Program-made: the position numbers and the translations under genes
Source: Aquisalimonas sp.
GTDB taxonomy: Bacteria > Pseudomonadota > Gammaproteobacteria > Nitrococcales > Aquisalimonadaceae
Direction of reading: 5' to 3'
Length of the DNA stretch: 7,673 nucleotides
NCBI GenBank assembly: GCA_007127625.1
Contig: SKYZ01000139.1
Span: 1 to 7,673 of the forward strand
The notes under the pieces: model-generated
The model's input: only the letters and a program-made list of their open reading frames with translations
Told to the model about the DNA's origin: nothing
The model's database searches: none
Part shown: positions 1 to 7,325 of the stretch, piece after piece
Layout: each line of letters opens with the position of its first letter
Numbering within the stretch: the stretch's first letter is position 1

Positions 1-6
1 GACCGC

Positions 7-28
7 CTCCAGCCGACCATGGCTGGAG
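7..28. repeat. Perfect inverted repeat at the window edge
   Basis: CTCCAGCC (7-14) and GGCTGGAG (21-28) form a perfect 8-bp stem around a 6-base loop. No T-run follows on either strand, so it is not a clean intrinsic terminator. It could be the transcript end of a gene lying left of the window, since no convincing coding sequence is visible in bases 1-200. Function is unproven. Confidence 0.4.
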
Positions 29-105
29 ACAGTCCGCGACCGAACTCCACCGGGCAGAGCCTGTGCCAGGGCCGCCCACCCCGCCAATCCCGGCTCCCCG
101 TCAGT

Positions 106-115
106 GTCAATTGAC
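106..115. promoter_or_regulatory. Perfect 10-bp palindrome upstream of the clpB promoter
   Basis: GTCAATTGAC is fully self-complementary and stands out as AT-rich in a GC-rich non-coding stretch, about 11 bases before the putative -35 region of clpB. It could be an operator half-site pair for a dimeric regulator. The half-site TTGAC recurs at 170-174 and 194-198. No known regulator is assigned, and chance occurrence is possible. Confidence 0.2.
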
Positions 116-125
116 CCAGCGAAAC

Positions 126-155
126 CTTTCCTTTCCGGCCAACCGTCCCCATCTA
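126..155 (+). promoter_or_regulatory. Probable sigma-32 (RpoH) heat-shock promoter of clpB
   Basis: CCCCATCTA at 147-155 matches the sigma-32 -10 consensus CCCCATNTA. The partner -35 element is weak: CTTTCC at 126-131, 15 bases upstream, shares only CTT with CTTGAA. Transcription would start near 162-164, giving a leader of about 38 nt before the clpB start codon. clpB is a classic member of the heat-shock regulon in proteobacteria, so the context supports the call. The poor -35 is the main weakness. Confidence 0.6.
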
Positions 156-200
156 CCCTTGCAGAGCGATTGACAAGTTTTTTGATGAGGGACTTGACCC

Positions 201-2795
201 ATGCGAATGGACAAACTGACCACGAAATTCCAGACGGCATTGCAGGATGCCCAATCCCTGGCCGTCGGACGGGATAACCAGTTCATCGAACCGGTGCACC
301 TGATGGTGGCCCTGCTGGACCAGGAGGGCGGCACGGTCCGGCATCTGCTGAACCAGGCGCAGGTGAACGTCAACTACCTGCGCTCGCAGCTGGGCGAGGC
401 CATGGAGCGGCTGGCGTCCGTGGAAGGCGGTGATGGCCAGGTGCAGCTCTCCAACGACATGGGGCGGCTGCTGAACCAGACCGACAAGCTGGCGCAGAAG
501 CGCAAGGACCAGTACATCTCCAGCGAGCTGTTCGTGCTGGCCGCCGCCGAGGACAAGGGCAACCTGGGTGAGCTGCTGCGCAAGGCCGGCGCCACGAAAG
601 AGAAGGTGGAGCAGGCCATCGAGGCGGTGCGCGGTGGCGAGTCGGTGAACGACCCCAATGCCGAGGACCAGCGCCAGGCGCTGGAGAAGTACACCATCGA
701 TCTCACCGAACGGGCGGAACAGGGCAAGCTGGACCCGGTGATCGGCCGTGATGACGAGATCCGCCGCACCGTGCAGGTGCTGCAACGCCGGACCAAGAAC
801 AACCCGGTGCTCATCGGCGAGCCCGGTGTCGGCAAGACCGCCATTGTCGAGGGGCTGGCGCAGCGGATCGTGAACGCCGAGGTGCCCGAGGGGCTGGTGA
901 GCAAGCGTGTGCTGTCCCTGGACATGGGCGCGCTGGTGGCCGGCGCCAAGTACCGCGGTGAATTCGAGGAGCGGCTGAAAGGCGTACTCAACGACCTCTC
1001 CAAGCAGGAGGGGCAGATCATCCTGTTCATCGACGAGATTCACACCATCGTCGGCGCCGGCAAGGCCGAAGGTTCCATGGACGCGGGCAACATGCTGAAA
1101 CCCGCCCTGGCCCGTGGCGAGTTGCACTGCATCGGTGCCACCACGCTGGATGAGTACCGCAAGAACATCGAGAAGGACGCCGCCCTGGAGCGCCGCTTCC
1201 AGAAGGTGCTGGTGGACGAGCCGACCGTGGAGGACACCATTGCCATCCTGCGCGGGCTCAAGGAGCGCTACGAGGTCCACCACAAGGTGGAGATCACCGA
1301 CCCGGCCATTGTCGCGGCGGCGACCCTGTCGCATCGCTACATCACCGACCGGCAGCTGCCGGACAAGGCCATCGACCTGGTGGACGAGGCGGCTTCGCGC
1401 ATTCGCATGGAGATCGACTCCAAGCCGGAGGAGATGGACCGCCTGGAGCGGCGGCTGATCCAGCTCAAGATTGAACGCGAGGCACTGAAGAAGGAGTCCG
1501 ACGACGCCTCGAAGAAGCGCCTGGAGACCCTGGACGAAGAGGTCCAGCGGCTGGAGACCGAGTACCGGGAACTCGAGGAGATCTGGAACTCCGAGAAGGC
1601 GTCGGTGGAAGGGACCACCACCATCAAGGAGCAGCTGGAGCGTGCCCGTCAGGAGATGGAGACGGCCCGGCGTGCCGGTGATCTCACCCGCATGTCGGAG
1701 CTGCAGTACGGCACCATCCCGGAGTTGGAGCGCAAGCTGGACATGGCGTCCCAGGCGGACATGACCACCGAGAAGCGGCTGCTGCGCAGCGACGTGGGCG
1801 AGGAGGAGATCGCCGAGGTGGTCTCCAAGTGGACCGGCATCCCGGTGGCCAAGATGCTCGAGGGCGAGAAGGAGAAGCTCCTGCGCATGGAAGAGGCCCT
1901 GGGCGAGCGGGTCATCGGCCAGGAAGAGGCGGTCAAGGTGGTGTCCGACGCCATCCGCCGCTCACGCGCCGGCCTGTCCGACCCCAACCGGCCCAACGGC
2001 TCGTTCCTGTTCCTGGGGCCCACGGGGGTCGGCAAGACCGAGCTCTGCAAGTCCCTGGCCTGGTTCCTGTTCGACACCGAGGAGGCCATGGTCCGCATCG
2101 ACATGTCGGAGTTCATGGAGAAGCACTCCGTGGCCCGGCTGGTGGGTGCACCTCCGGGCTACGTGGGCTACGAGGAAGGTGGTTACCTGACCGAGGCCGT
2201 GCGCCGCAAGCCCTACTCGGTGATCCTCCTGGACGAGGTGGAGAAGGCCCATGCGGACGTCTTCAACATTCTGCTGCAGGTGCTGGACGACGGCCGCCTC
2301 ACCGACGGTCAGGGGCGGACCGTGGACTTCAAGAACACGGTGATCGTCATGACCTCCAATCTGGGCTCCGAGGTGATCCAGGCCATGGCCGGCGAGGAGA
2401 ACTACACCCAGATGCGCAACTCGGTGATGGACATTGTCGGCACCCACTTCCGGCCGGAGTTCATCAACCGGGTGGATGACGTGGTGGTGTTCCACCCGCT
2501 GGAGCAGGAGCAGCTCAAGGCGATTGCCCGGATCCAGACCGGGTACCTGTCGGACCGGCTGGCGGAGAAGGACATGGGTATCCGCTTCACCGACGCGGCG
2601 CTGAGCAAGCTCTCCGAGGCCGGCTTCGATCCGGTCTACGGCGCACGGCCGCTGAAGCGGGTGATTCAGTCCCGGGTGGAGAACAGCCTCGCCCAGGAGA
2701 TCCTGCAGGGCAGTTTCGTGCCGGGCGACCTCATCGAAGTGGACTACCGGGACGAGCACTTCACCTTCGACCGCAAGGCCAACGAGGCCGCCTGA
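201..2795 (+). CDS. clpB: ATP-dependent disaggregase chaperone ClpB
   Basis: Cytosolic hexameric AAA+ chaperone that, with DnaK/DnaJ/GrpE, pulls polypeptides out of heat-induced aggregates. The 864-residue product is close to the usual 857 of E. coli. Visible in order: Clp N-domain (about 1-145); NBD1 with Walker A GEPGVGKT (206-213), Walker B ILFIDE (274-279), pore tyrosine Y251 in AKYRGEFE and arginine fingers R331/R332; the coiled-coil M-domain (about 405-530) that binds DnaK and distinguishes ClpB from ClpA/ClpC; NBD2 with Walker A GPTGVGKT (606-613), Walker B LLDE (676-679), pore tyrosine Y654 in GYVGYEEG, arginine finger R757 and sensor-2 GARPLKR (814-820). All catalytic residues are intact. 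The ATG at 201 is chosen because GAGGGA (187-192) sits 8 nt upstream and the protein begins MRMDKLT, like other ClpBs; ATG 207 is too far from this site. Probable sigma-32 promoter upstream, intrinsic terminator downstream. Convergent with dadA. Confidence 0.98.
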   Translation: MRMDKLTTKFQTALQDAQSLAVGRDNQFIEPVHLMVALLDQEGGTVRHLLNQAQVNVNYLRSQLGEAMERLASVEGGDGQVQLSNDMGRLLNQTDKLAQKRKDQYISSELFVLAAAEDKGNLGELLRKAGATKEKVEQAIEAVRGGESVNDPNAEDQRQALEKYTIDLTERAEQGKLDPVIGRDDEIRRTVQVLQRRTKNNPVLIGEPGVGKTAIVEGLAQRIVNAEVPEGLVSKRVLSLDMGALVAGAKYRGEFEERLKGVLNDLSKQEGQIILFIDEIHTIVGAGKAEGSMDAGNMLKPALARGELHCIGATTLDEYRKNIEKDAALERRFQKVLVDEPTVEDTIAILRGLKERYEVHHKVEITDPAIVAAATLSHRYITDRQLPDKAIDLVDEAASRIRMEIDSKPEEMDRLERRLIQLKIEREALKKESDDASKKRLETLDEEVQRLETEYRELEEIWNSEKASVEGTTTIKEQLERARQEMETARRAGDLTRMSELQYGTIPELERKLDMASQADMTTEKRLLRSDVGEEEIAEVVSKWTGIPVAKMLEGEKEKLLRMEEALGERVIGQEEAVKVVSDAIRRSRAGLSDPNRPNGSFLFLGPTGVGKTELCKSLAWFLFDTEEAMVRIDMSEFMEKHSVARLVGAPPGYVGYEEGGYLTEAVRRKPYSVILLDEVEKAHADVFNILLQVLDDGRLTDGQGRTVDFKNTVIVMTSNLGSEVIQAMAGEENYTQMRNSVMDIVGTHFRPEFINRVDDVVVFHPLEQEQLKAIARIQTGYLSDRLAEKDMGIRFTDAALSKLSEAGFDPVYGARPLKRVIQSRVENSLAQEILQGSFVPGDLIEVDYRDEHFTFDRKANEAA
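645..647 (+). promoter_or_regulatory. Possible internal GTG start of a short ClpB isoform
   Basis: Codon 149 of clpB is GTG (Val), in the context GGESVND at the boundary between the N-domain and NBD1. In E. coli a second, N-domain-less ClpB (about 80 kDa) is translated from a GTG at codon 149. The same codon at the same residue is present here. The upstream purine stretch is only moderate (GGCGAG, about 635-642), so initiation here is an inference from the family. Confidence 0.35.
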
Positions 2796-2803
2796 ACGGA
2801 CCC

Positions 2804-2834
2804 TTGAAATGGCGGCACACGGCCGCCATTTCGA
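2804..2834. repeat. Strong stem-loop just after clpB
   Basis: Eleven perfect base pairs (2806-2816 with 2822-2832) close a 5-base loop ACACG, extendable by a T-G and a T-A pair. It begins about ten bases after the clpB stop codon. Only a short TTT follows in the 3' arm, so it is a poor intrinsic terminator alone. It may block 3' exonucleases or slow polymerase ahead of the terminator at 2900-2934. It is perfect on both strands and so could also serve dadA transcripts. Confidence 0.65.
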
Positions 2835-2836
2835 CC

Positions 2837-2880
2837 CTGACGGGGCGGCAATCCCACCCATCGGTTGCCGTCACCGTCAG
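2837..2880. repeat. Nested inverted repeat between clpB and dadA
   Basis: Outer arms CTGACGG (2837-2843) and CCGTCAG (2874-2880) pair perfectly over 7 bp; inside, CGGCAA (2846-2851) pairs with TTGCCG (2865-2870), leaving a 13-base loop and a small GG/TCA internal loop. It is the second of three consecutive structures downstream of clpB. No T-run follows on either strand. Function is unknown. Confidence 0.45.
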
Positions 2881-2899
2881 CGACAGACTCCCCCGACTT

Positions 2900-2934
2900 C
2901 GGCCGGGCCGCGCCCCAGCGGTCCGGTCGTTTTT
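2900..2934 (+). terminator. Intrinsic terminator of clpB
   Basis: A 12-bp GC-rich stem (2900-2911 with 2918-2929) closes a 6-base loop GCCCCA and is followed directly by TTTTT (2930-2934). Two of the pairs are G-T, which become stable G-U wobbles only in RNA read from the plus strand (A-C mismatches on the other strand). This shows the element is built for plus-strand transcripts, i.e. clpB. It lies 104 bases after the clpB stop and 30 bases before the end of dadA. Confidence 0.85.
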
Positions 2935-2964
2935 CCGTGCGTGTCGCCGATGTGCCGAGGGTGC

Positions 2965-4230
2965 TCAGCGCCGGAAGCGCTGCAGATTCATGCCGTCCAG
3001 GTTCAGCGCCGGCTCACGGCCGCCAACAACATCCGCCACGATCCGGGAGCACCCGCAGGCGAAGGTCCAGCCCAGATGACCGGGGCCGGCATTGAGATAC
3101 AGGCCGTCCACGGGCGAGGGGCCCAGGATCGGCGGGCCGTCCATGGTCATGGGGCGCAGGCCGGTCCAGTAGGCGGGTTCGCATTGTTCGGCGTGTGCGC
3201 CCAGGCTGGGGTATACGCTGGCGGCCTGGCGCAGCACCGTGGCGGCGCGCCGGGTGTGCAGCGAGGTGTCGTAGCCGGCAAACTCCGCCGTACCGGCCAG
3301 GCGGATCCGGTCCCCCAGCAGGGTGATCACCACCTTGCGGGCATCGTCGATTAGCGGAATGGTGGGCGGATTGCGCCAGCCCTGCAGCGGCAGGGTGACG
3401 GAGTAGCCCTTGACGGGATAGATTGGCAGCCGCATGCCCGCCTGCGCGGCCAGCGCCTTGGCACCGTTGCCTGCGGCGATCACGCAGGCGTCCGCCTCCA
3501 GGCGTTCATGCTCGATCTCCACGGAGCGCCAGCGCCCGTTCCTGACCTCGACGTTCTTCACCGTGGTCCCGAAGCGGAAGCCGACGCCTTCGTGCTCCGC
3601 CAGGGCCGCGAGACGTTCCGTGAACAGCCGCGCATCGCCGCTTTCATCGTCCGGGTAATAGATGCCGCCGATGATCTGCTCCCGGGACTCCTCCAGCGAC
3701 GGCTCCAGGGCGATGGTCTGGCGGCTGTCCAGTACCGAGTGGCGTACTCCCAGGGGCGCCATCAGGTCCGACGAATGCCGGGTCCCGTCCATGGCCTGCT
3801 GATCGTGGAAGATCTTGAGGATCCCGTGTTGCGCTTCGTCGTAGTGGATGCCCGTACTGCGGCGCAGTTCCTGCAGCTGCTGCAGGCTGTAGACGGCCAG
3901 CGCGGCGTTGACCGCCGTGTGTCGCTCGAAGCGTGCCGTCGTGCTGTTACGCAGGAAGCCCAGGCCCCAGCCCACAAGGCGCGGGATCTGCCCCGGCCGG
4001 AGCAGCAGAGGGGAGTCCTCCCGGCCGATCCAGCGCAGCAGCTGCCAGACCACGCCGGGCGCATTCCAGGGCTCGGCGTGGCTGGCGTGCAGCAGGCCAC
4101 CGTTGGCGAAGCTGGTTTCCTCGCCGGGCCGTGCGGCCTGGTCGAGGACCGTGACTTCGTGTCCGTCGCGGGCCAGGTACCAGGCGGTGGTGACTCCCAG
4201 CACCCCGGCGCCGATCACGATAATCCGCAT
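2965..4230 (-). CDS. dadA: D-amino-acid dehydrogenase (FAD-dependent), DadA
   Basis: Oxidatively deaminates D-amino acids such as D-alanine to 2-oxo acids and ammonia, passing electrons through FAD to the respiratory chain at the inner face of the cytoplasmic membrane. The 421-residue product is close to E. coli DadA (432). It opens with the Rossmann FAD motif GAGVLG (7-12) and the acidic ribose-binding residue D30 at the end of the second strand. DadA-like blocks follow: EPWNAPG (53-59), YYPDDESGDARLFTERL (191-207), YPVKGYSVTLP (271-281), WTGLRPMTMDG (355-365) and GPGHLGWTFACG (382-393). ATG 4230 is chosen because the protein then begins MRIIVIGAGV at the FAD fold; a G-rich run precedes it closely, though it is not a textbook ribosome site. 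No alanine racemase (dadX) is adjacent in this window, unlike the enterobacterial dadAX operon. The gene is downstream of the PQQ dehydrogenase and convergent with clpB. A related DAO-family oxidase (glycine/sarcosine oxidase type) is less likely. Confidence 0.93.
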   Translation of the reverse strand: MRIIVIGAGVLGVTTAWYLARDGHEVTVLDQAARPGEETSFANGGLLHASHAEPWNAPGVVWQLLRWIGREDSPLLLRPGQIPRLVGWGLGFLRNSTTARFERHTAVNAALAVYSLQQLQELRRSTGIHYDEAQHGILKIFHDQQAMDGTRHSSDLMAPLGVRHSVLDSRQTIALEPSLEESREQIIGGIYYPDDESGDARLFTERLAALAEHEGVGFRFGTTVKNVEVRNGRWRSVEIEHERLEADACVIAAGNGAKALAAQAGMRLPIYPVKGYSVTLPLQGWRNPPTIPLIDDARKVVITLLGDRIRLAGTAEFAGYDTSLHTRRAATVLRQAASVYPSLGAHAEQCEPAYWTGLRPMTMDGPPILGPSPVDGLYLNAGPGHLGWTFACGCSRIVADVVGGREPALNLDGMNLQRFRR

Positions 4231-4267
4231 CCGCCCCCCGGTTGGTTGGATTGGTGCCTCCGATGAT

Positions 4268-4310
4268 ACCGCCTCGGGCTGGTGCCATGCAGTGGCCGGC
4301 GCGAGGCGGT
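4268..4310 (-). promoter_or_regulatory. Large inverted repeat in the dadA leader
   Basis: ACCGCCTCG (4268-4276) and CGAGGCGGT (4302-4310) are a perfect 9-bp pair. After one G/G mismatch, GCTGG (4278-4282) pairs with CCGGC (4296-4300), giving a long stem that fills most of the 97-nt gap between the sugar dehydrogenase and dadA. No T-run follows on the minus strand, so it is not an obvious intrinsic terminator. Just downstream on the minus strand is TATCAT (4263-4268), a fair -10 hexamer but with no good -35, so a dadA promoter here is only weakly supported. An operator, an attenuator or an mRNA-processing structure are alternatives. Confidence 0.45.
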
Positions 4311-4317
4311 GCGCGGT

Positions 4318-4342
4318 GAACGGCGGCTCACTCCGCCGGTTC
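4318..4342 (-). repeat. Stem-loop around the stop codon of the sugar dehydrogenase
   Basis: CGGCGG (4321-4326) pairs with CCGCCG (4333-4338) around a 6-base loop that includes the TGA stop codon of the minus-strand dehydrogenase; GAA/TTC extends the stem beyond a one-base bulge. No T-run follows. With the larger repeat at 4268-4310 it could delimit the 3' end of the upstream transcript, but chance pairing in GC-rich DNA is possible. Confidence 0.3.
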
Positions 4343-5440
4343 GATCCGCAACAGGGGGGCGCTGCCGGCGTCCACGAGCACGTAGAGATTGCCGTCCGGG
4401 CCCTGGCGCACGTCGCGGATACGGTCGTTGCGGTCATCCAGCAGGCGCTCCTCGTGGACGACCTCCTCGCCGTCGAGCACGACCCGCGCCAGGTGGGTGT
4501 GGGCGAGGGCACCCACGAACAGGTCACCCTGCCATTCCGGGAAGGCATCGCCGGTGTAGAACGCCATGCCGGACGGGGCGATGGAAGGCGTCCAGTGGTG
4601 GACAGGAGGTTCGAACCCTTCCACCGGCGGTTCCGGCCCGATACGCGGGCCGAAGTATTCACGACCGAAGGTGGTCTCCGGCCAGCCGTAGTTCAGGCCT
4701 CCCTGAAGGATGTTGATCTCGTCACCGCCCCGGGGGCCGTGCTCGTGCAGCCACATGACGCCGGTATCCGGGTGGCGGGCCAGCCCCTGGGCATTACGGT
4801 GGCCGGTGGTGTAGAGACCGGGTTGCGCGTCCTGGTCCAGAAACGGGTTGTCGTCGGGGATCTGGCCGTCGTCGGTGAGGCGGACCACTTTGCCCAGGTG
4901 GCCATCCAGGCGTTGGGCGTGCGCGCGCTCGCCGCGATCGCCGGTGGTGATGTAGAGGTGGCGGGCCTCGTCGAAGGCGAGCCGGGAGCCGAAGTGACGG
5001 CCGCCCGGCATGAACGGCGTGGCGACAAACAGATCCTCAAGATCCACCAGGCGGGCATCCTCCAGGCGGGCCCGGCTGACCTGAGTGGCATGGCCGTCGT
5101 CGCCGCCGGCGGCGGCGTAGCTGAAATAGATCCAGCCGTTGTCGTCGTAGTCGGGGTGCAGCACCACATCCAGCAGCCCGCCCTGGTTGATGCTGGAGAC
5201 CTCCGGTACGCCATCCACCGGGGTTCGCTCGCCGCTGTCCGGGTCGAGTACCAGCAGCCGACCGGGCCGTTCGGTGATCAGCATGCGGCTGTCGGGCAGG
5301 AAGGCGACCGCCCAGGGATGCTCCAGGCCATCGGCAACGGTGGTGACGCGGAAGCTGTGTTCCTGGCTGTCGTGCCGTTCTGCCGCAGCCTGCGCGGAGG
5401 CAACGGCGAGCAGCAGTGCGGCCGTCAGGAAACGGTGCAT
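4328..5440 (-). CDS. Periplasmic PQQ-dependent aldose sugar dehydrogenase (YliI/Asd family)
   Basis: Expected to oxidise aldose sugars to lactones in the periplasm with pyrroloquinoline quinone (PQQ), donating electrons to the respiratory chain. The 370-residue product matches E. coli YliI (371) in length. A Sec signal peptide is clear: MHRF, a hydrophobic core (5-16), then cleavage after AQA or AAA near residues 18-20. Beta-propeller motifs of the soluble glucose dehydrogenase family follow: HPWAVAFLPD (41-50), ITERPGRL (55-62), QGGLLDVVLHPDY (86-98), HFGSRL with the probable catalytic H149 (149-154), TTGDRG (165-170), GHRNAQGL with PQQ-binding R215/N216 (213-220), HEHGPRGGDEIN (232-243), NYGWPET (250-256) and a C-terminal R-x-R-x-x-R set (340, 342, 345) before GPDGNLYVL. 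Of two nearby ATGs, 5440 is preferred: GGAGA (5447-5451) is 6 nt from it but abuts ATG 5446. It starts 37 nt after the diguanylate cyclase, suggesting co-transcription. Substrate is not predictable; no PQQ-synthesis genes are visible here. Confidence 0.93.
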   Translation of the reverse strand: MHRFLTAALLLAVASAQAAAERHDSQEHSFRVTTVADGLEHPWAVAFLPDSRMLITERPGRLLVLDPDSGERTPVDGVPEVSSINQGGLLDVVLHPDYDDNGWIYFSYAAAGGDDGHATQVSRARLEDARLVDLEDLFVATPFMPGGRHFGSRLAFDEARHLYITTGDRGERAHAQRLDGHLGKVVRLTDDGQIPDDNPFLDQDAQPGLYTTGHRNAQGLARHPDTGVMWLHEHGPRGGDEINILQGGLNYGWPETTFGREYFGPRIGPEPPVEGFEPPVHHWTPSIAPSGMAFYTGDAFPEWQGDLFVGALAHTHLARVVLDGEEVVHEERLLDDRNDRIRDVRQGPDGNLYVLVDAGSAPLLRIEPAE

Positions 5441-5477
5441 GGACATTCTCCGTGCCGGGTCAATGAAGGGTGAATGG

Positions 5478-7319
5478 TCAACGGGGACGTTTGCGCTCTG
5501 CGTACACGGACCAGCGGTGCTTGCCCTTGCGCTTGGCCTGGTACATGGCGCGATCGGCCCGATGCAGCAGCGGCCGCTCGCTGTCGCCGTGATCGGGAAA
5601 CAGGCTGATGCCGACACTGAGGCCAATGTCGTAGTCCCCGCCCGCGGTTTCGCTGGCGCCAATGAGCTTTTCGGCGATGGAGGTGGCATCCGTGGGTCGC
5701 CCCAGCGGCGCGACCACCACGAACTCGTCCCCGCCCAGCCGCGCCAGGGTATCACCGGGGCGCAGCACCGAGGCAAAGGCCTCGGCCAGCCGGCAGAGCA
5801 GTTCGTCCCCGGCCTCGTGACCGTGCTGGTCATTGACAGCCTTGAAGCCGTCCACGTCAAGTAGCAACACCGCAACGGGGCGGCGGGTGCGGCGGGCCTG
5901 GCCGAGCTGATGCGCAAGGCGGTCGCTGAGCAGGCGTCGGTTGGGCAGGCCGGTCAGGCCATCGTGGAAGGCCTGGGATTCCAGTTCCTCCAGGAAATCG
6001 GCGTGACTGACGGTCACGGCGGCGAGTTCCGCAAGCCGTCGCATGGTGTCGAGTTGACTGCTGTCCGGTGGCCCCGGCTGGCGACGGAACACGGTGAGCA
6101 CGCCCACTGTTGCGCCGCTCTGGATCCGCAGTGGCTCACCCCAGACGGCATGAATGCCGTGGGCCACGGCGAACCAGCTGTAGTCCGGCCAGCGATCCTC
6201 GGAGCGGACATCGGCACAGATATGGCGCTCGCCGGTTACCGCCACGGTGGCACACAGGCTCTCGCCCGGCTCGAAGTCATGGTGGTCTTCCAGGCCGCGG
6301 CGCAAATGGGGGGGCAGGTCCGGTGCCACCAGCAGCCGGCCGCCCTGGGGGCGTGGCACCGAGATGATCGCCAGCGTCTCCGGCCAGTAGCCGGCCGCCA
6401 GCTCGCAAATGGCGCTCAGCGTCGTGGTGACCGGCTCGCGCCGCGCCACGCGTTCCAGGATCATGGCCCGGGCATCGCGCAGGAAGGTCCCGCCCCTGCC
6501 TACCGCCGCGTAGCGCCAGCGCAGCAGGAGCCGCTCCGGGGACTCGTCCCGGGCAGGGCCGCAGGGCCGCACGGTGATGTCCAGGTCGCGCCCCTGCTTG
6601 TCCCGCACCCGCCAGCGGCGGTGGCGAGCCAGCGCATCACCGGCAGGCTGCTGATGCAGGTGCTCCATCAGGGCCGTAGCGTCGCCGCCCAGGAACTCGT
6701 CCACGCTATGGCCGACCACATCGCTGCGCCGCGCCTCCAGCAAATGGCACAGGGCGTCGTTGACGGCCAGGATCCGGCCCCTGTTGTCGCAGGCAGAGAG
6801 TGGCGTTTCCAAGGCGTTGAGGGTGTCCTGCAGGAGCTCCGCCCGCGCCACGTGGGCCGTCTGTGCCCGCGCCTCTTCCCGCGCGCGCAGCAGGCGATGC
6901 AGATGCTCCCTGAGGGCCGCAATCGCGGTGGCGTCGGGTTCCGTCGTCGCGCCCGGATTGTTGCCTTCCGCATGGATCAGGCACAGGATCTGGGAGGCAC
7001 CGTCGTGCCGACCCAGGGGCATCAGCGTCACGTGGTGCTCGTACTTGACCAGGCCCAACTCGCCCGTGGTGGACGTTGTCGACGCCGCCGGCGAACTGCG
7101 CGGCAGGCGCTCCAGCAGGGGCTTCAGCCACTGCGGCGGGTTTGCCGCTCCCAGAAGCTGCAGGTGTTCGCCGGACGTTTCCGTAACCAGTGCCGATTCC
7201 GCCCCGCAGTCCCGGCGCAGCCACTCGAGGACGGGCGTCAGCTCGGGATGGGGGTGTTGCCTGGCGACCGGTTGCCGTGCCGCCGTCGCCCATCCGGTAT
7301 CCGGCGCTCCGTTGCCCAC
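5478..7319 (-). CDS. Sensor diguanylate cyclase (GAF-like/PAS/GAF/GGDEF)
   Basis: Predicted to make cyclic di-GMP from two GTP in response to a signal bound by its sensor domains, favouring sessile growth. With the GTG start at 7319 the product has 613 residues: a divergent GAF-like region (about 25-145), a helical linker (130-165), a PAS domain (about 160-255, with SACDNRGRILAVNDALCHLL), a GAF domain (about 285-440) and a C-terminal GGDEF domain (about 446-608). The GGDEF signature is intact (529-533); D488, N496 and D505 fit the metal- and guanine-binding positions. RPGD (520-523) lies five residues before GGDEF, exactly where the RxxD inhibitory site belongs. No transmembrane segment or EAL domain is seen, so it is likely cytosolic and synthetic only. 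The GTG start is preferred over an ATG 96 bases upstream because GGAGG (7326-7330) is 6 nt away, the ATG lacks a ribosome site, and the extra 32 residues look non-coding. The ligand is unknown. Confidence 0.93.
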   Translation of the reverse strand: MGNGAPDTGWATAARQPVARQHPHPELTPVLEWLRRDCGAESALVTETSGEHLQLLGAANPPQWLKPLLERLPRSSPAASTTSTTGELGLVKYEHHVTLMPLGRHDGASQILCLIHAEGNNPGATTEPDATAIAALREHLHRLLRAREEARAQTAHVARAELLQDTLNALETPLSACDNRGRILAVNDALCHLLEARRSDVVGHSVDEFLGGDATALMEHLHQQPAGDALARHRRWRVRDKQGRDLDITVRPCGPARDESPERLLLRWRYAAVGRGGTFLRDARAMILERVARREPVTTTLSAICELAAGYWPETLAIISVPRPQGGRLLVAPDLPPHLRRGLEDHHDFEPGESLCATVAVTGERHICADVRSEDRWPDYSWFAVAHGIHAVWGEPLRIQSGATVGVLTVFRRQPGPPDSSQLDTMRRLAELAAVTVSHADFLEELESQAFHDGLTGLPNRRLLSDRLAHQLGQARRTRRPVAVLLLDVDGFKAVNDQHGHEAGDELLCRLAEAFASVLRPGDTLARLGGDEFVVVAPLGRPTDATSIAEKLIGASETAGGDYDIGLSVGISLFPDHGDSERPLLHRADRAMYQAKRKGKHRWSVYAERKRPR

Positions 7320-7325
7320 TGCATG

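Noticed and set aside
1..118. End of an upstream plus-strand gene running to the TGA at 116-118
   Set aside because: The frame is open from base 1 but its translation has no recognisable family pattern and the hairpin at 7-28 fits non-coding sequence better; the stretch is too short to decide.
111..139. Sigma-70 promoter using TTGACC at 111-116
   Set aside because: At 16-18 bases spacing the -10 position is GC-rich (around TCCGGC), with no resemblance to TATAAT.
153..1334. Long open frame antisense to clpB (393 codons)
   Set aside because: It mirrors the codon structure of clpB in GC-rich DNA; the product is low-complexity (Leu/Gln/His/Gly-rich) with no recognisable domain, while clpB on the other strand is certain.
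4715..4732. GGDEI in the sugar dehydrogenase, resembling a GGDEF cyclase motif
   Set aside because: It lies in HEHGPRGGDEIN, a standard motif of the PQQ sugar dehydrogenase family, with no surrounding GGDEF-domain sequence.
3908..5473. Long plus-strand open frame (521 codons) across dadA and the sugar dehydrogenase
   Set aside because: It overlaps two well-supported genes in antisense, spans their intergenic gap and has no family motifs; a typical GC-rich shadow frame.
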